Source: Armatimonadota bacterium (lineage in GTDB: Bacteria > Armatimonadota > Zipacnadia > Zipacnadales > JABUFB01). From it: 64,000 nucleotides of DNA. The stretch is from assembly GCA_013314775.1 (NCBI GenBank), contig JABUFB010000008.1, positions 496,001-560,000 on the forward strand, in the 5' to 3' direction. Shown here piece by piece: positions 37,001 to 45,282 of the stretch (its first letter is position 1; each line of letters opens with the position of its first letter). A program made the position numbers and the translations under genes. The notes below the pieces were generated by a model that saw only the letters and a program-made list of their open reading frames with translations, ran no database searches and was not told where the DNA came from.

Positions 37001-38973
37001 AACCCTTTGCCTTCCGCGTTCAGGTGGTGGCCACTTAGCTTCACCACGACCCGCAGCGGGCCGGCCTCCTCGATCTCCACAAGCTCCGGTGCGTGGAGGG
37101 TGTCAAAGTCTACTCCCGCGGCGTCCGTGAGTTTCAGGGCCATCGCTTCAGCGCCGATCTCCTCCGCATCCGCGAACTGGCCGTCGCCGTCTGCATCGAG
37201 CCAGAGCCGCGTTGGGCAGCCCGAGCGAGTTCCATCGAACTGCGCCCGGAGCACTCCGGTGTCCACGGTGATCTGCGGCCCGTCCTCGCTGACCTCCACC
37301 GGCGCGGGAACGGCCATCCGCCGCACCCTCGTCCCGTACTCAACCGAATACTCGCTCTGCCCGTTTGCCGGCAGGTCCGCCAGGAAGGTCACCAACAGCC
37401 ACTTGATGCTCCCGTCCAGCCAGCGCATGGTGGCCTGCGCCTGCACGGGGACCTCGCGGCCCCGGGAATCCAGCAGCCGCGCGTGGTCCGGATTGCCCAG
37501 TTCGCCCTTCGCGAAGGGGATGCCGTTGCTCACCGGGAAGCCGTTTAGCGCACACCCATACGGGTTGGCCACGGTAACCGGCACCCGTGAAAGCTCCACG
37601 GTCCCGTCGAAGGGAGTCGGCGGGGAGACCGTTGCCCGCGCCCATTCCGTCGCGAGTTCGCTCCCATCGGGCTTCGGAGCGATCACCCGGTATTCCACGC
37701 TTGCCCCTGCCGTCAGTCCTTCCAGGAACACCCGGTGGTTCGCCTGCGGCTTCGGCTCAGCGACCGTCCGGGCATCGCCCTCCCCCGCCCGGTACTCAAC
37801 CGTGCAGGCCGAGGGCCAGGTAGTGATCCACGTCACGCGCAATGCCGGAGCGCCTGTTTTCGTGACCGCGGAGGCCTCCAGGTTGCTCAGCTCGAACTTC
37901 CGGCCGCGCACCGGCGGCTTCTCGGCAAGGAGCAGCAGGTCCTCGGTGATGTGGGAGCCGTCCCCGAAAGTACGGAGCGTCACCGTATCGCCCTCGGCGA
38001 AGTCCACCGGCTCCTGCAGGAAGTGGATGCGCTGGCGGTTGTCATCCTCCGCCGCCACGAAAGCGCCCACAACTTCGCCATTGACCCTCATCTCGTAGAT
38101 TTCGCGACCGCGACTGTCATACACCACGATAGCGGGGTAGAACCGTCCCGCTCTCGGCACCGTGAAAGTGATCCGCCCATTGCCGATGACCGCGGGCCAG
38201 CGGTACTCGGCGTCATAGTAGCGGAAGCCCTGGAGTTCAGCCTGCGGGCTCTGCAGAGCGACGTTGCGCGGGTCTGCCTGGAGCTTCCAGATCAGGTCCA
38301 GGCCCTCTGTGACTCCGAAGTTCCGGTCGCCTTGCAGGTCCATGGCCATCTCCCTCGTGGGTCGGTCGCTGTCCGCGGGACCGTCTGCCGTCACCCAGCC
38401 CGTGCTTCTCACCGAGGCATGGGGCTGCCGCGTCTCGGAGAGCACGGTGAACCGGAGCTTCGACTTCCCGTCTGCCTGGGCCACCGGCGTGTCTACGCAC
38501 ATGTACAATACGCCATCCGCCAGCGCCACACGGGGAGACCTGCCCTGCCCGGGCGAACCGTCCGGCGCGAAAGCGGTCAGGCCCGGGGCTCCCTCGGTCT
38601 GCGAGAACATGAACTCGCAGCCCATCCCCTGCCGCCCGGTCTGAGGGTTGTTGTCGGTGTCCCAGTAGAGGATGAAGCCGCTGTTGGTGAACGTATACGG
38701 TTCCGCCGCGTGGAACGCCCATAGCCAGCGGTTCCGGGCGACATTCCCCATCTCCACCCGCACAATGTCCAGTTCTGGGTGGTCGGCAGATCTGGGGCTG
38801 GCGGTCGCCACCGTCTGCAGGACTTCGGCGAACTGAGGGTCAGTGCCGAGTTCCTCCTCGATCTCGTCCGCGAGTCCATCGCCGTCAGTGTCCGCTGCCC
38901 ACAGGGGCAGGGAAGCGCCCAACGCCAGGATTGCCACGACGAGGGGCCACGTCGCCCCGCCTGTTCGCTTCAT
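34024..38973 (-). CDS. giant secreted PL26-like (exo-rhamnogalacturonan lyase, PcRGLX/YetA) protein
   Basis: 1649 residues; ATG 38973 has GGAGG about five bases upstream, 14 earlier codons discarded. Signal peptide (LVVAILALGASLPLWA). Residues 28-46 are a thrombospondin-type-3/EF-like calcium loop (DTDGDGLADEIEEELGTDP). About 60-470 contain beta-domains. From ~470 comes the RIFT-barrel opening of PcRGLX/YetA proteins (VSNGIPFAKGELGNPD, RWLDGSIKWLLVTF, GTRSGCPTRLWLDADGDG), then a long alpha/alpha-toroid with aromatic clusters (to ~1300). About 1415-1490 look like a PKD-type domain (VRVTDRAGN); about 1500-1649 a CBM6/35-like module (VTVQAEDFAGQG, LTAGTHRLRLTNLGGGVGLDSI). Expected role: exo-lysis of rhamnogalacturonan outside the cell. 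Last gene of a five-gene minus-strand operon. Confidence 0.72.
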   Translation of the reverse strand: MKRTGGATWPLVVAILALGASLPLWAADTDGDGLADEIEEELGTDPQFAEVLQTVATASPRSADHPELDIVRVEMGNVARNRWLWAFHAAEPYTFTNSGFILYWDTDNNPQTGRQGMGCEFMFSQTEGAPGLTAFAPDGSPGQGRSPRVALADGVLYMCVDTPVAQADGKSKLRFTVLSETRQPHASVRSTGWVTADGPADSDRPTREMAMDLQGDRNFGVTEGLDLIWKLQADPRNVALQSPQAELQGFRYYDAEYRWPAVIGNGRITFTVPRAGRFYPAIVVYDSRGREIYEMRVNGEVVGAFVAAEDDNRQRIHFLQEPVDFAEGDTVTLRTFGDGSHITEDLLLLAEKPPVRGRKFELSNLEASAVTKTGAPALRVTWITTWPSACTVEYRAGEGDARTVAEPKPQANHRVFLEGLTAGASVEYRVIAPKPDGSELATEWARATVSPPTPFDGTVELSRVPVTVANPYGCALNGFPVSNGIPFAKGELGNPDHARLLDSRGREVPVQAQATMRWLDGSIKWLLVTFLADLPANGQSEYSVEYGTRVRRMAVPAPVEVSEDGPQITVDTGVLRAQFDGTRSGCPTRLWLDADGDGQFADAEEIGAEAMALKLTDAAGVDFDTLHAPELVEIEEAGPLRVVVKLSGHHLNAEGKGFFTYRNRFVFHAGSQLIRMYTAWGNDEPGEFAEMQGLSLQLPANPGEGSTWTVGLGDGQVASGKGNMKLEQLRDDRFTLEPAGGDLPAKSRADGWVDVSGERWGVTAMVRDFWQTYPKGLRVTPEGLSLDLCPDFPEGTYDSETLLDDIKLYFYLKGGKYKLRQGMTKQHEVLLWFHPGKMPADAPQFAQALQDPPLVLCSPERYCGTAVFGEILPATTGRWPDYEQVCEKVYNGYVNYRESNRNYGMLNFGDQFGERKVNWANGEYDHHHAFLMQFARCADPRWYRLGERAARHAIDVDTAHYGPYTGGEWIHSMGHTGRYFSQQYEGSGIPGSGFTPSHTWTEGFCDWFALSGDPTAAENAGLVADHYAGEYLCNYDFSNCRDNGWNLLLQMAAFRATGDPFYLNACRIIVERTLERQSPDGGWHRQMVPGHCLDFPRHRGEANFMLGVLANGLEEFYNETGDERVARSIVGGARQAVAEMWVPEVDGFRYTSCPNMTGYIANNDMVAEILFFAYRLAGDPEHGEIAMRAMQAAFNGGIGSIAHLRWTPHILYNMDLLSREGPAFSGEQSHSLLIHQKAAGPLDLWLGTVEPLPDDMAVSELAHLVTASGQVVPFDSDGRLRIDKAEPGYHEVRIPAGAGAWQFRSSNRDWVAKVGGDLELRLGKLPAVLRLHPEPGATDLGVVVAPQDSPMTAALELGGAKAEGTCEAGQPRELTVAVAGDGPATLNVSGPGMVTLSLRGAVPFVAISPGQFVNPGAPVVSIDGPQSLALGQSRVRYKARVSDFDGDVETIRWELPDGMKAEGSDVEVEFAHAGAQTVSVRVTDRAGNTADARIIVSAPPQELAGIAADRVVTVQAEDFAGQGEGTVQLFQRIGCQGRMLSYWDESKGHWLEWDVPIAIAGDYRVYLRYCSGSATDPRRALVMDGASPGKAFEQMTLPVTGGFCTQTDNWAYYAAGGGQAIALTAGTHRLRLTNLGGGVGLDSIVFVRQ

Positions 38974-38998
38974 GGCGTGCCTCCAGGTTCGTCCCTGC

Positions 38999-40144
38999 TT
39001 AGCTGCTGATCTCATGCACGATATTGCAGTACTCCCGCACCCGTTCGATCGGCGTCCCGGGGGTCACCGGGCTGCCGATGCTCACCACGAACCGTCCCCT
39101 GTTGCGCCGTCCCGCCTCGCATTGCCGCTCGATTTCTGCCCGCAGGGCCTGGGATGACCCGTGTTCCATGACGGCGATGGCATCGATGTTCCCCAGCAGT
39201 GCCATGCGCCCATCCACCAGTTCCGCCACCCGCAGGATATCCACCTCGAACCCCTTCTTGCTCTCCTCCAGCGCCAGAGCATCGGCCCCGGTATCCAGCA
39301 AGTACTGCCAACGATCATCGGGCCGCCCGCAGTAGTAATGTACGGACCACAGGCCAGCTTCGCGGATGGCCTCCACCAGAGGCCGCACATACTTCAGGCT
39401 GAAGTCCCGGCATTGCGCAGGGCTGATCATGTCACTCATGCAGTCCTCAATCCAGATGAGCTCAGCGCCCGCCGCTGCGGAGCCCCTGACGCTGTGGATG
39501 CTGTGCTGGAGCAGGCGCTCGCAGGCCAGGGAGACGAGCTCCGGCGTGTGGATCATCCGCTCCATCAGTCCAACGAACCCCCATAGGGCGTGCAACCACC
39601 ACCAAGGAGAAGGCACGTGCGCGATGGGCATTCGCTCAGCGCCGAGTTCCCCCAGCAGCAGGCGGGGCAGGTCCAGCGAGCCGTCCGCGGGAGCGACGAA
39701 ATCCGTCGGACGTTCGCCGTAGACCCGGTCCATGGCGGCCTCGAGTTCGTCAGGCGAGGACACACTCGCGCCTGGAGGCGTGGCGTCGCTCCCGGGAGCG
39801 GGTTGGTTACCGCCGATCGGAGGGCGATGAAGCCGCCTGCGGTCCCCGGTTGCCCGATTGACCTGCCACGCCTCTTCGCCGTTAGCCTCAATGACCAGGT
39901 CCTCTTGCAGCTTCCGGCTGTGCCCATAGTGGACCTGGAACCAGTCCTCGCCGGTGCGCTTGATCATGTCCAGCCAGGGTCGGGCAGAGCGTGCCGGATC
40001 GGCATCGAACTGGGCCCACCAGGGCGCATCCGTAGCCTCCTCCCAGTGGTCCCGCAGAAACAGTCCCTGGTAGCAGGTCACCGCGGCAAAGGAGTTGGTA
40101 CCCTCGCTGCTGAGGCCGGCCCGAATCTTATCGCGCCCCGTCAT
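38999..40144 (-). CDS. URO-D-family protein with HxxC motif
   Basis: 381 residues; ATG 40144 has GGAGG eight bases upstream. Opens MTGRDKIRAGLSSEG, consistent with the URO-D superfamily. The zinc-type motif is H269-Y-Y-C272-G (one residue longer than HxCG), and the C-terminus has the family LLGNIDAIAVMEHGSSQALRAEIERQCE pattern and GRFVVSIGSPVTPGTPIERV. Probably methyltransferase-like. It lies between the PL26-like gene (25 bases) and the glycyl-radical enzyme (52 bases) in the same operon. Substrate unknown. Confidence 0.75.
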   Translation of the reverse strand: MTGRDKIRAGLSSEGTNSFAAVTCYQGLFLRDHWEEATDAPWWAQFDADPARSARPWLDMIKRTGEDWFQVHYGHSRKLQEDLVIEANGEEAWQVNRATGDRRRLHRPPIGGNQPAPGSDATPPGASVSSPDELEAAMDRVYGERPTDFVAPADGSLDLPRLLLGELGAERMPIAHVPSPWWWLHALWGFVGLMERMIHTPELVSLACERLLQHSIHSVRGSAAAGAELIWIEDCMSDMISPAQCRDFSLKYVRPLVEAIREAGLWSVHYYCGRPDDRWQYLLDTGADALALEESKKGFEVDILRVAELVDGRMALLGNIDAIAVMEHGSSQALRAEIERQCEAGRRNRGRFVVSIGSPVTPGTPIERVREYCNIVHEISS

Positions 40145-40196
40145 CGCTTGCCTCCGTCGGGATGCATCGCGGGATGGGCTGACACCATGCGGCAAC

Positions 40197-42497
40197 TCAC
40201 CCCAGCGTCTGAGCGGTTCGTCCGATGATCTCTTCCTGTTCTTCCGGGGACAGATCGACGAACCGCGCGCTGTACCCGGCCACCTTGACCATTAGATTCG
40301 GGTGGCGTTCCGGGTGCTCCCGGGCATCAAGAAGCGTCTGGGTATCCACCATTGAGACCTGCATCTGCATAACCCCGAGATCGACGAAGGACTTCAGGAA
40401 TCCAGCCAGCATCTGCCTGCCCTCGGCGGTATTGAAGAGTGCCGGGTCGAAACGCAGGTCCAGTGAGGTCCCATCAGGGAACTTCGTGAAATCGATGGCA
40501 CTGAGAGACGTGAGCACCGCCGTGGGCCCGTGCCGGTCCGTGCCCCAGGTGGGGTTGAGATTGCGGGTCAGCGATGTCCCTGCCGGGCGCCCGTCGGCCG
40601 AGGCGCCCACGACCCGCCCGAGAGTATGGTTCGCCACAAAAGAATATAGCGCAAGCTGCCAGCGGCCGCCGCGGGCATTGGTCCTGTGGCGGAACTCCTC
40701 GTACAGGGTTTCCGTCACGAATGTCGCGAGGTCATCAACCCGAGGATCGCCATTGCCCCATTTCGGCGCCGCGAGAAGCTTCCGCTGCAGGGCGTCGTCA
40801 CCCGCGAAGTCGCGTCTCAGCGCGGCCAGCAGCTCATCCATGGATAGTTCACGCCGGACGAATACGAGTTCGCGGATAGCGGCCAGCGAGTTCACCACGT
40901 TCGGCAACCCGGCGACGATGCAGCCGGTAAGATTGTACCGCGCGCCACCGGAACAGACGTCCTTGGCCCGGGCGATGCAGTCCTCCGTGAGCAGCGACAT
41001 GAGAGGGTAGCGCCGGTTCTCGCAATGGGACACATCCACTGCATTGACCAGAGCGACCAGCTCATTCGCCACGAAATGCAGTTGCTCACAGAAGGCCGAA
41101 AGCACAGCCTCGAACCCACGGAACGTTCCGTCCCCGGCCGGCGGGATGCCCAGCGTCTCACCGGTCATGAGCGACCTGCCCTCATTGAGAGCAAGTTCCA
41201 GGATGAAGGGGAGGTTGAGATACGCGCCGTTTGGATTGAAGGCCTCCCGGCCCGGGATTGTATTCTCGTAGCAGCACGAGCAGATGTAATCCCGGGCGTC
41301 GTACAGGGCCCGACCGTGCCGCAGGAAGCACGGGATCAGCGCCTCGTCATTGACTACCGGAAATCCTAGCCCGCCTGCCACATAGTTGGCATATGCCTGC
41401 CAGGCACGTTCGGGTGCACCCTTGTGCAGACGCAGCGACAGGTAAGGCGCCGGCATGGCGATGCGCAGCGACGCTTCCATAATCAGTTCAGTCAGGTCAT
41501 TGTGGGCGTCCAGGCCCAGCGGTGTCACGCCGCCGAGACTGCCGTGGCTGCCTGGAGTGTAAGGCTGGTGACCCGTGTAGTAGTCCACGTGGCGGAAGGC
41601 AAGCAAAAACAGTTCCAGGAGTTCCAGTGCTTCCTCGCGTGTGAGCAGCCCAGCCTCAATGTCGCCGCGGTAATATGGAAAGAGGAACTGGTCCAGCCTC
41701 CCCAGCCCCAGCCCCCCGCCGGGACAGCAGCCGCCCATCTCCAGCGTTACAAGGCAGTAGACAAGCCAATATGACTGGAGCGCTTCAGCAAAGGACTGTG
41801 CAGGGTGCTCAGGAACCCGACTGAGCCGGTCCGCAACGGAACGCATTTCGGCGGCCAGCGCGTCATCATCAGTGCCCTCCGCCAGAACCAGCGCCGCCTC
41901 TCTATAGCGCTGGGCGTAGGTCAGGACGCTCTGGCACGAGACCAGCAGCGCCTGGAAGAAGTCCTCCTGGTCGGCGCTAAGTGTCCCGGCAGCCCGGCGA
42001 TTGGCCAATTCCTCCTCCACCCTTGCCCGCAGACCGACGATCCCCTGCCCAAGGATGAACTCGAGGCCAGGCGTGATATGACCCTCGAAGCAGGCGGCGT
42101 AATACATGCTGGCCGCGCGCAGGCGGTCGGCTGCTTCGCTCGGAGCCATCTGTCCTTCTCGGCTGTGCCGGTCAGCCTGCAAAGACGGAAGGAGCAAGTT
42201 GAAGAAGAACGGATTTTCGCCGCCGGCGAAGAGCGTGTCCGGCTCGGGGGTGATCTCGCAGTTCTCCACCACATGCCGCAGCGCCAGAGCACGGGCCATC
42301 GCGGGCCCATCTGGTTCTCGCGCCAGAAAGACATCCCGCGCTTCAGCCGCGAGCCGTGCGTACTCCGGGGGCTGCGTGCGGCTCTCGTAGCCCATCTCGA
42401 ACCGGCGTTGGCGAAGCCGCGACGACCTGGGAGTGCTGCAATCCGGGCCCAGCCCCGGTGGTCGGTAGTACGGTTCAGATCGCGCGAACTCGTGCAT
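40197..42497 (-). CDS. glycyl-radical enzyme (pyruvate formate-lyase family)
   Basis: 766 residues; ATG 42497 is preceded by AAGGGG, 11 bases after the upstream stop. Both catalytic signatures are present: the thiyl loop I-C-S-C-C409-Y-E411-N and the radical site VKVAGYSARF near the C-terminus with Gly at about 741. The Cys-x-Glu pair resembles eliminase/dehydratase members (GCVE) more than true pyruvate formate-lyase (CCVS), but with Cys408 where Gly is usual, so the reaction is uncertain. Oxygen-sensitive and in need of a radical-SAM activase, which is not seen in the window. Placed between two URO-D genes in the PL26 operon; a role on a sugar-derived diol or similar compound is an inference. 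Confidence 0.85.
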   Translation of the reverse strand: MHEFARSEPYYRPPGLGPDCSTPRSSRLRQRRFEMGYESRTQPPEYARLAAEARDVFLAREPDGPAMARALALRHVVENCEITPEPDTLFAGGENPFFFNLLLPSLQADRHSREGQMAPSEAADRLRAASMYYAACFEGHITPGLEFILGQGIVGLRARVEEELANRRAAGTLSADQEDFFQALLVSCQSVLTYAQRYREAALVLAEGTDDDALAAEMRSVADRLSRVPEHPAQSFAEALQSYWLVYCLVTLEMGGCCPGGGLGLGRLDQFLFPYYRGDIEAGLLTREEALELLELFLLAFRHVDYYTGHQPYTPGSHGSLGGVTPLGLDAHNDLTELIMEASLRIAMPAPYLSLRLHKGAPERAWQAYANYVAGGLGFPVVNDEALIPCFLRHGRALYDARDYICSCCYENTIPGREAFNPNGAYLNLPFILELALNEGRSLMTGETLGIPPAGDGTFRGFEAVLSAFCEQLHFVANELVALVNAVDVSHCENRRYPLMSLLTEDCIARAKDVCSGGARYNLTGCIVAGLPNVVNSLAAIRELVFVRRELSMDELLAALRRDFAGDDALQRKLLAAPKWGNGDPRVDDLATFVTETLYEEFRHRTNARGGRWQLALYSFVANHTLGRVVGASADGRPAGTSLTRNLNPTWGTDRHGPTAVLTSLSAIDFTKFPDGTSLDLRFDPALFNTAEGRQMLAGFLKSFVDLGVMQMQVSMVDTQTLLDAREHPERHPNLMVKVAGYSARFVDLSPEEQEEIIGRTAQTLG

Positions 42498-42508
42498 CAA
42501 TGCGCCCC

Positions 42509-43633
42509 TTACAGATCGAAAGCTTTGCGGGCTGCAGATACCCACTGGTTCACCCGGGTGACAAACTCCGCCTCACTCTGAAGTGGGGTAAGACCCGATG
42601 TCGCCACCGTGTAACTCCGCCCCGAACCCCTGAGCAAGTCGGCCTTCGCCTGTAGCTTGCACGCCATTTGCTCCGGAGCGTCCACCACCACGTCATTGGG
42701 GTGTGCCGCGAGGTTCAGGTGCTTGTCAGAGGGCAAGTTCGCCATAGACTGCGCGAGGTCCATCCACGGACTGACCTCGAAGCACCCGAGGGTTTTGATC
42801 TGCAGCATGTACGGGTGCAAAGGTGCCTGGTCGCCACATGAGTGGAAGCCCGCGAACACGCCGTGGAATGCCTCGATTTCCAGGTAACGCGGGAGGACAA
42901 AATCATGGAACACCGAGGGCGAAATGTACGGCACCGCCACCCAGTCATCCGCGACGAAGCTGGGGCCGATCTTCTCACCCAGGTACTCGGCCGCCGCCTG
43001 ATGCCACCGGCAGCGCTCCCGGACCAGCAGAGCCATCAGCTCGTGTACGAACTCGGGCCGCTCGAGGGTATCCAGCATGAAGTTTTCGTACCCGCGCAGC
43101 TGCACCGCGAGGTCCAGACAGCCTCGAAACCACCCGAAGAAGCCGATGTTCAGCCTGTCCAGGGACAACTCCCGGAGGTCCTCGTACCAGCGAAGCATCC
43201 GCGGCATCCATCCGGAGTTGCGGAAGTCGACGGGCGGCAGCATCCCAAGATCCGGGGACTTCGTGAGTGGGTGGTCAGTCTGGATATCGGGTCCGCCGTG
43301 TGAGCGCACGTCCACTTGCATCCCGAAGAAGGTGTACTCGGGGTAATGGCCCAGCCACGCGGGCACGAAGTTGTCGATGGGCAAGTCATCGTCGATGTTG
43401 CGGAAACGCCACAGCTTCTGCCGCAACTGCTGGCAGAGATTGAACACAGGGTCATTGAAGTATCTCCGGGGATCGAAATGGAAGAGATGGACCCATGCGA
43501 TGGGGTTTTCGATCTCCACCACAACCGCAGGCCCGGGCGGCCTGTTCAGCCGCGCTTGGTTCCGCTCACTGGCGATGGCCTCATCCAGCGCGTCCATGAG
43601 CCTGTGAAGCTCGGGCCGTTCCACATCCGGCAT
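42509..43633 (-). CDS. URO-D-family protein with HxCG motif
   Basis: 374 residues; ATG 43633 has AGGAGG eight bases upstream (an earlier in-frame ATG overlaps that site). H264-S-C266-G-D is the zinc-type motif of methylcobamide-dependent methyltransferases; the N-terminal region is an atypically long lead (PDVERPELHRLMDALDEAIASER) before the barrel. Other cues are YENFMLDTLERPEFVHELMALL and YISPSVFHDFVLPRYLEIEAFHG, both characteristic of the URO-D barrel. It overlaps functionally with the next gene: 11 bases to the glycyl-radical enzyme, so they are likely co-expressed. Confidence 0.75.
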   Translation of the reverse strand: MPDVERPELHRLMDALDEAIASERNQARLNRPPGPAVVVEIENPIAWVHLFHFDPRRYFNDPVFNLCQQLRQKLWRFRNIDDDLPIDNFVPAWLGHYPEYTFFGMQVDVRSHGGPDIQTDHPLTKSPDLGMLPPVDFRNSGWMPRMLRWYEDLRELSLDRLNIGFFGWFRGCLDLAVQLRGYENFMLDTLERPEFVHELMALLVRERCRWHQAAAEYLGEKIGPSFVADDWVAVPYISPSVFHDFVLPRYLEIEAFHGVFAGFHSCGDQAPLHPYMLQIKTLGCFEVSPWMDLAQSMANLPSDKHLNLAAHPNDVVVDAPEQMACKLQAKADLLRGSGRSYTVATSGLTPLQSEAEFVTRVNQWVSAARKAFDL

Positions 43634-43691
43634 CTCCGTCAGCCTCCTGTTCACCGGCTGTTCCCGGGCCGCGCAGGCCCAGCGCGCGGCC

Positions 43692-44693
43692 TCAGCTGCG
43701 TGGCGACCAGTCTTCGGGAAGCTCCAGCGTCCAGACCTCGCTGTTTAGAACATTCGCATAGCCCCCGTAGACCCAAATCTTGTCCTTGAAAACTACCGCG
43801 GACAGCTCGTGGCGGTTGTCCCAGATCACGTCGGATTTCACTTCAGTCCAGTTCTTTCCGTCCTTCGAGCACCACACATCGCCGAAGTTGCCGTTCGCCC
43901 TGGACCATCCGCCGAGGACCCACATGTACCCTCGATAGACCACCAGTGAGAACCACATGCGCGGCGCCCATGGCGCGTTTTCCGTCACTTGGGTCCAATT
44001 GACGCCGTCTTCGGAGCACCAGACATCGTTCAGGGGCACGGTTTCCGGGCTCCAGCGTCCCCCACCCATGAGCCAGATCTTCCCGTCGAACACTACCGCC
44101 TGGGCGTGGGTACGCTTCGACCAAGCCGCATGTGCGGTCTCCAGTTCCCAGTTCTTCCCGTCGGTGCTGGACCACACATCGTTCTTGAGCGTCTGATCAT
44201 TGTCCTCGTAGAAGTTCTCGGAGCCGCCCATGACCCACATGCGGTCCTTGAAGACGACGAACGACGGCGAGACCCGGGGGCACCATCCGGCGCTTTCGCA
44301 CTCCAGCGTCCAATCGGCGCCGTCGGTGGATGACCAGACCTTGTTGCTGTTTTCGGCTCCTGGCAGCTTCCGGCCACCCATGAACCACATCTTCCCCTTG
44401 TAAACCAGGGCTACCGACAGATCACTGTGTTCCCAAGGGGCCACCTCCACGGTACGGACCCAGTTGATGCCATCAGGCGATTTCCAGACATCCCGGGGAT
44501 TGGGTGTCTGCGGCGCAAACCAACCGCCGAGTATCCAGAGGTGATCGTCGAACACAAACTCGCCCTGCGAGTCCCGAGCCTGCCAATCCGCTTTTCGATT
44601 CACCAGCACCCAGTCCGGTGCCTTTACAGAATCACCCATCGACGCGCTCACTCCCAACAGAATCAGTCCGAGGACGGCCATGAGTTGGCCCAT
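43692..44693 (-). CDS. secreted kelch-repeat beta-propeller
   Basis: 333 residues; GGAGG seven bases before the ATG. Signal peptide (LMAVLGLILLGVSASMG). Five clear repeats of about 55-60 residues, each with DVW.S.DG.NW followed by an APW..R stretch and W.LGGW or MGG turns (for example DVWKSPDGINW, DVWSSTDGKNW, DVWCSEDGVNW, DVWCSKDGKNW), plus a partial last blade. This is the kelch/galactose-oxidase propeller pattern. No copper-oxidase ligands are recognisable, so a binding or scaffold role is more likely than oxidase. First gene of the operon leading to URO-D, radical enzyme and PL26-like genes, 58 bases upstream of the first URO-D gene. Confidence 0.8.
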   Translation of the reverse strand: MGQLMAVLGLILLGVSASMGDSVKAPDWVLVNRKADWQARDSQGEFVFDDHLWILGGWFAPQTPNPRDVWKSPDGINWVRTVEVAPWEHSDLSVALVYKGKMWFMGGRKLPGAENSNKVWSSTDGADWTLECESAGWCPRVSPSFVVFKDRMWVMGGSENFYEDNDQTLKNDVWSSTDGKNWELETAHAAWSKRTHAQAVVFDGKIWLMGGGRWSPETVPLNDVWCSEDGVNWTQVTENAPWAPRMWFSLVVYRGYMWVLGGWSRANGNFGDVWCSKDGKNWTEVKSDVIWDNRHELSAVVFKDKIWVYGGYANVLNSEVWTLELPEDWSPRS

Positions 44694-44809
44694 GGTTCAC
44701 CCTCCAGGCCAGGCTGCCGGAGTGTCGGCAGAATCCGAACACCTCGGAAGAATGCAGCACATGGAACTGCGCCTGCTGCCCGCGATGTTCGCCGTCCATG
44801 ACACACCAC

Positions 44810-44836
44810 CTCTCCCGTGACGAGTGGTCGGGAGAG
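44810..44836. promoter_or_regulatory. 8-bp inverted repeat in kelch/micro-protein intergenic region
   Basis: CTCTCCCG (44810-44817) pairs perfectly with CGGGAGAG (44829-44836) around an 11-base loop, in the 269 bases between the divergent kelch gene and the first micro-protein. Could be an operator or a leader hairpin; no promoter is obvious beside it. The in-frame codons through here upstream of 44963 look noncoding. Confidence 0.35.
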
Positions 44837-44962
44837 ACCAGCGAAACATCAGCGGAGGGCAGGAAGGAGGACGCGGGGCAGGCGTCGAAATTTGCAGCGT
44901 CTGTAAGGTGCGCGTGGCGGCTGTCCGGATATCTCTCAGGCAAGAACGGGAGGTTCCCCATA

Positions 44963-45169
44963 ATGGAAGTCAGTAAGCCGGTCATGATTGCCGTCATCGT
45001 CGTCGCAGTTCTGGTCGTTGGGTTCATCGGCTTCAAGACGCTTGCGCCCAAGAAGCCAAACGCAACCGAGCAGATCATGGCGCCCCAGCAGCTGATGCAG
45101 AACACGCCGGGAGGCGGCACGCCGGGAGGTGCGCCCACGCAGCCAATGGGTGTGCCGCCAGGCAGGTAA
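44963..45169 (+). CDS. 68-residue single-pass membrane protein (tandem copy 1)
   Basis: ATG with GGGAGG nine bases upstream; a longer in-frame ORF lacks a ribosome site. Sequence: a short MEVSKP lead, one hydrophobic segment at about residues 7-24 (VMIAVIVVAVLVVGFIGF), a basic patch KTLAPKK, then a Gly/Pro/Gln/Met tail ending MGVPPGR. The basic patch after the helix suggests the C-terminal tail stays in the cytoplasm, by the positive-inside rule. The downstream gene is a clear paralogue. No family recognised; not a known toxin, holin or leader peptide as far as can be seen. Confidence 0.7.
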   Translation: MEVSKPVMIAVIVVAVLVVGFIGFKTLAPKKPNATEQIMAPQQLMQNTPGGGTPGGAPTQPMGVPPGR

Positions 45170-45231
45170 CCCATCGCGCGGCCCATTAGGCGCGGGCGTC
45201 TATGCCGCGAGCCCCGGTTCAGTGCTGGTCC

Positions 45232-45252
45232 TGCGCGGCGAAAGGCCGCGTA
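45232..45252 (+). terminator. hairpin between the two micro-protein genes
   Basis: CGCGGC (45234-45239) and GCCGCG (45245-45250) pair around the loop GAAAG; two outer pairs (one GU, one UA) extend it. It follows the stop of copy 1 by about 65 bases and precedes copy 2; only TCTGTC follows, so it is a weak terminator or a processing site at best. Confidence 0.35.
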
Positions 45253-45282
45253 TCTGTCAACCCATACGGGAGGGATGTGACC

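Noticed and set aside
40197-42497. Housekeeping pyruvate formate-lyase
   Set aside because: The thiyl loop has C-Y-E instead of C-V-S, and no activase or focA neighbour is present.
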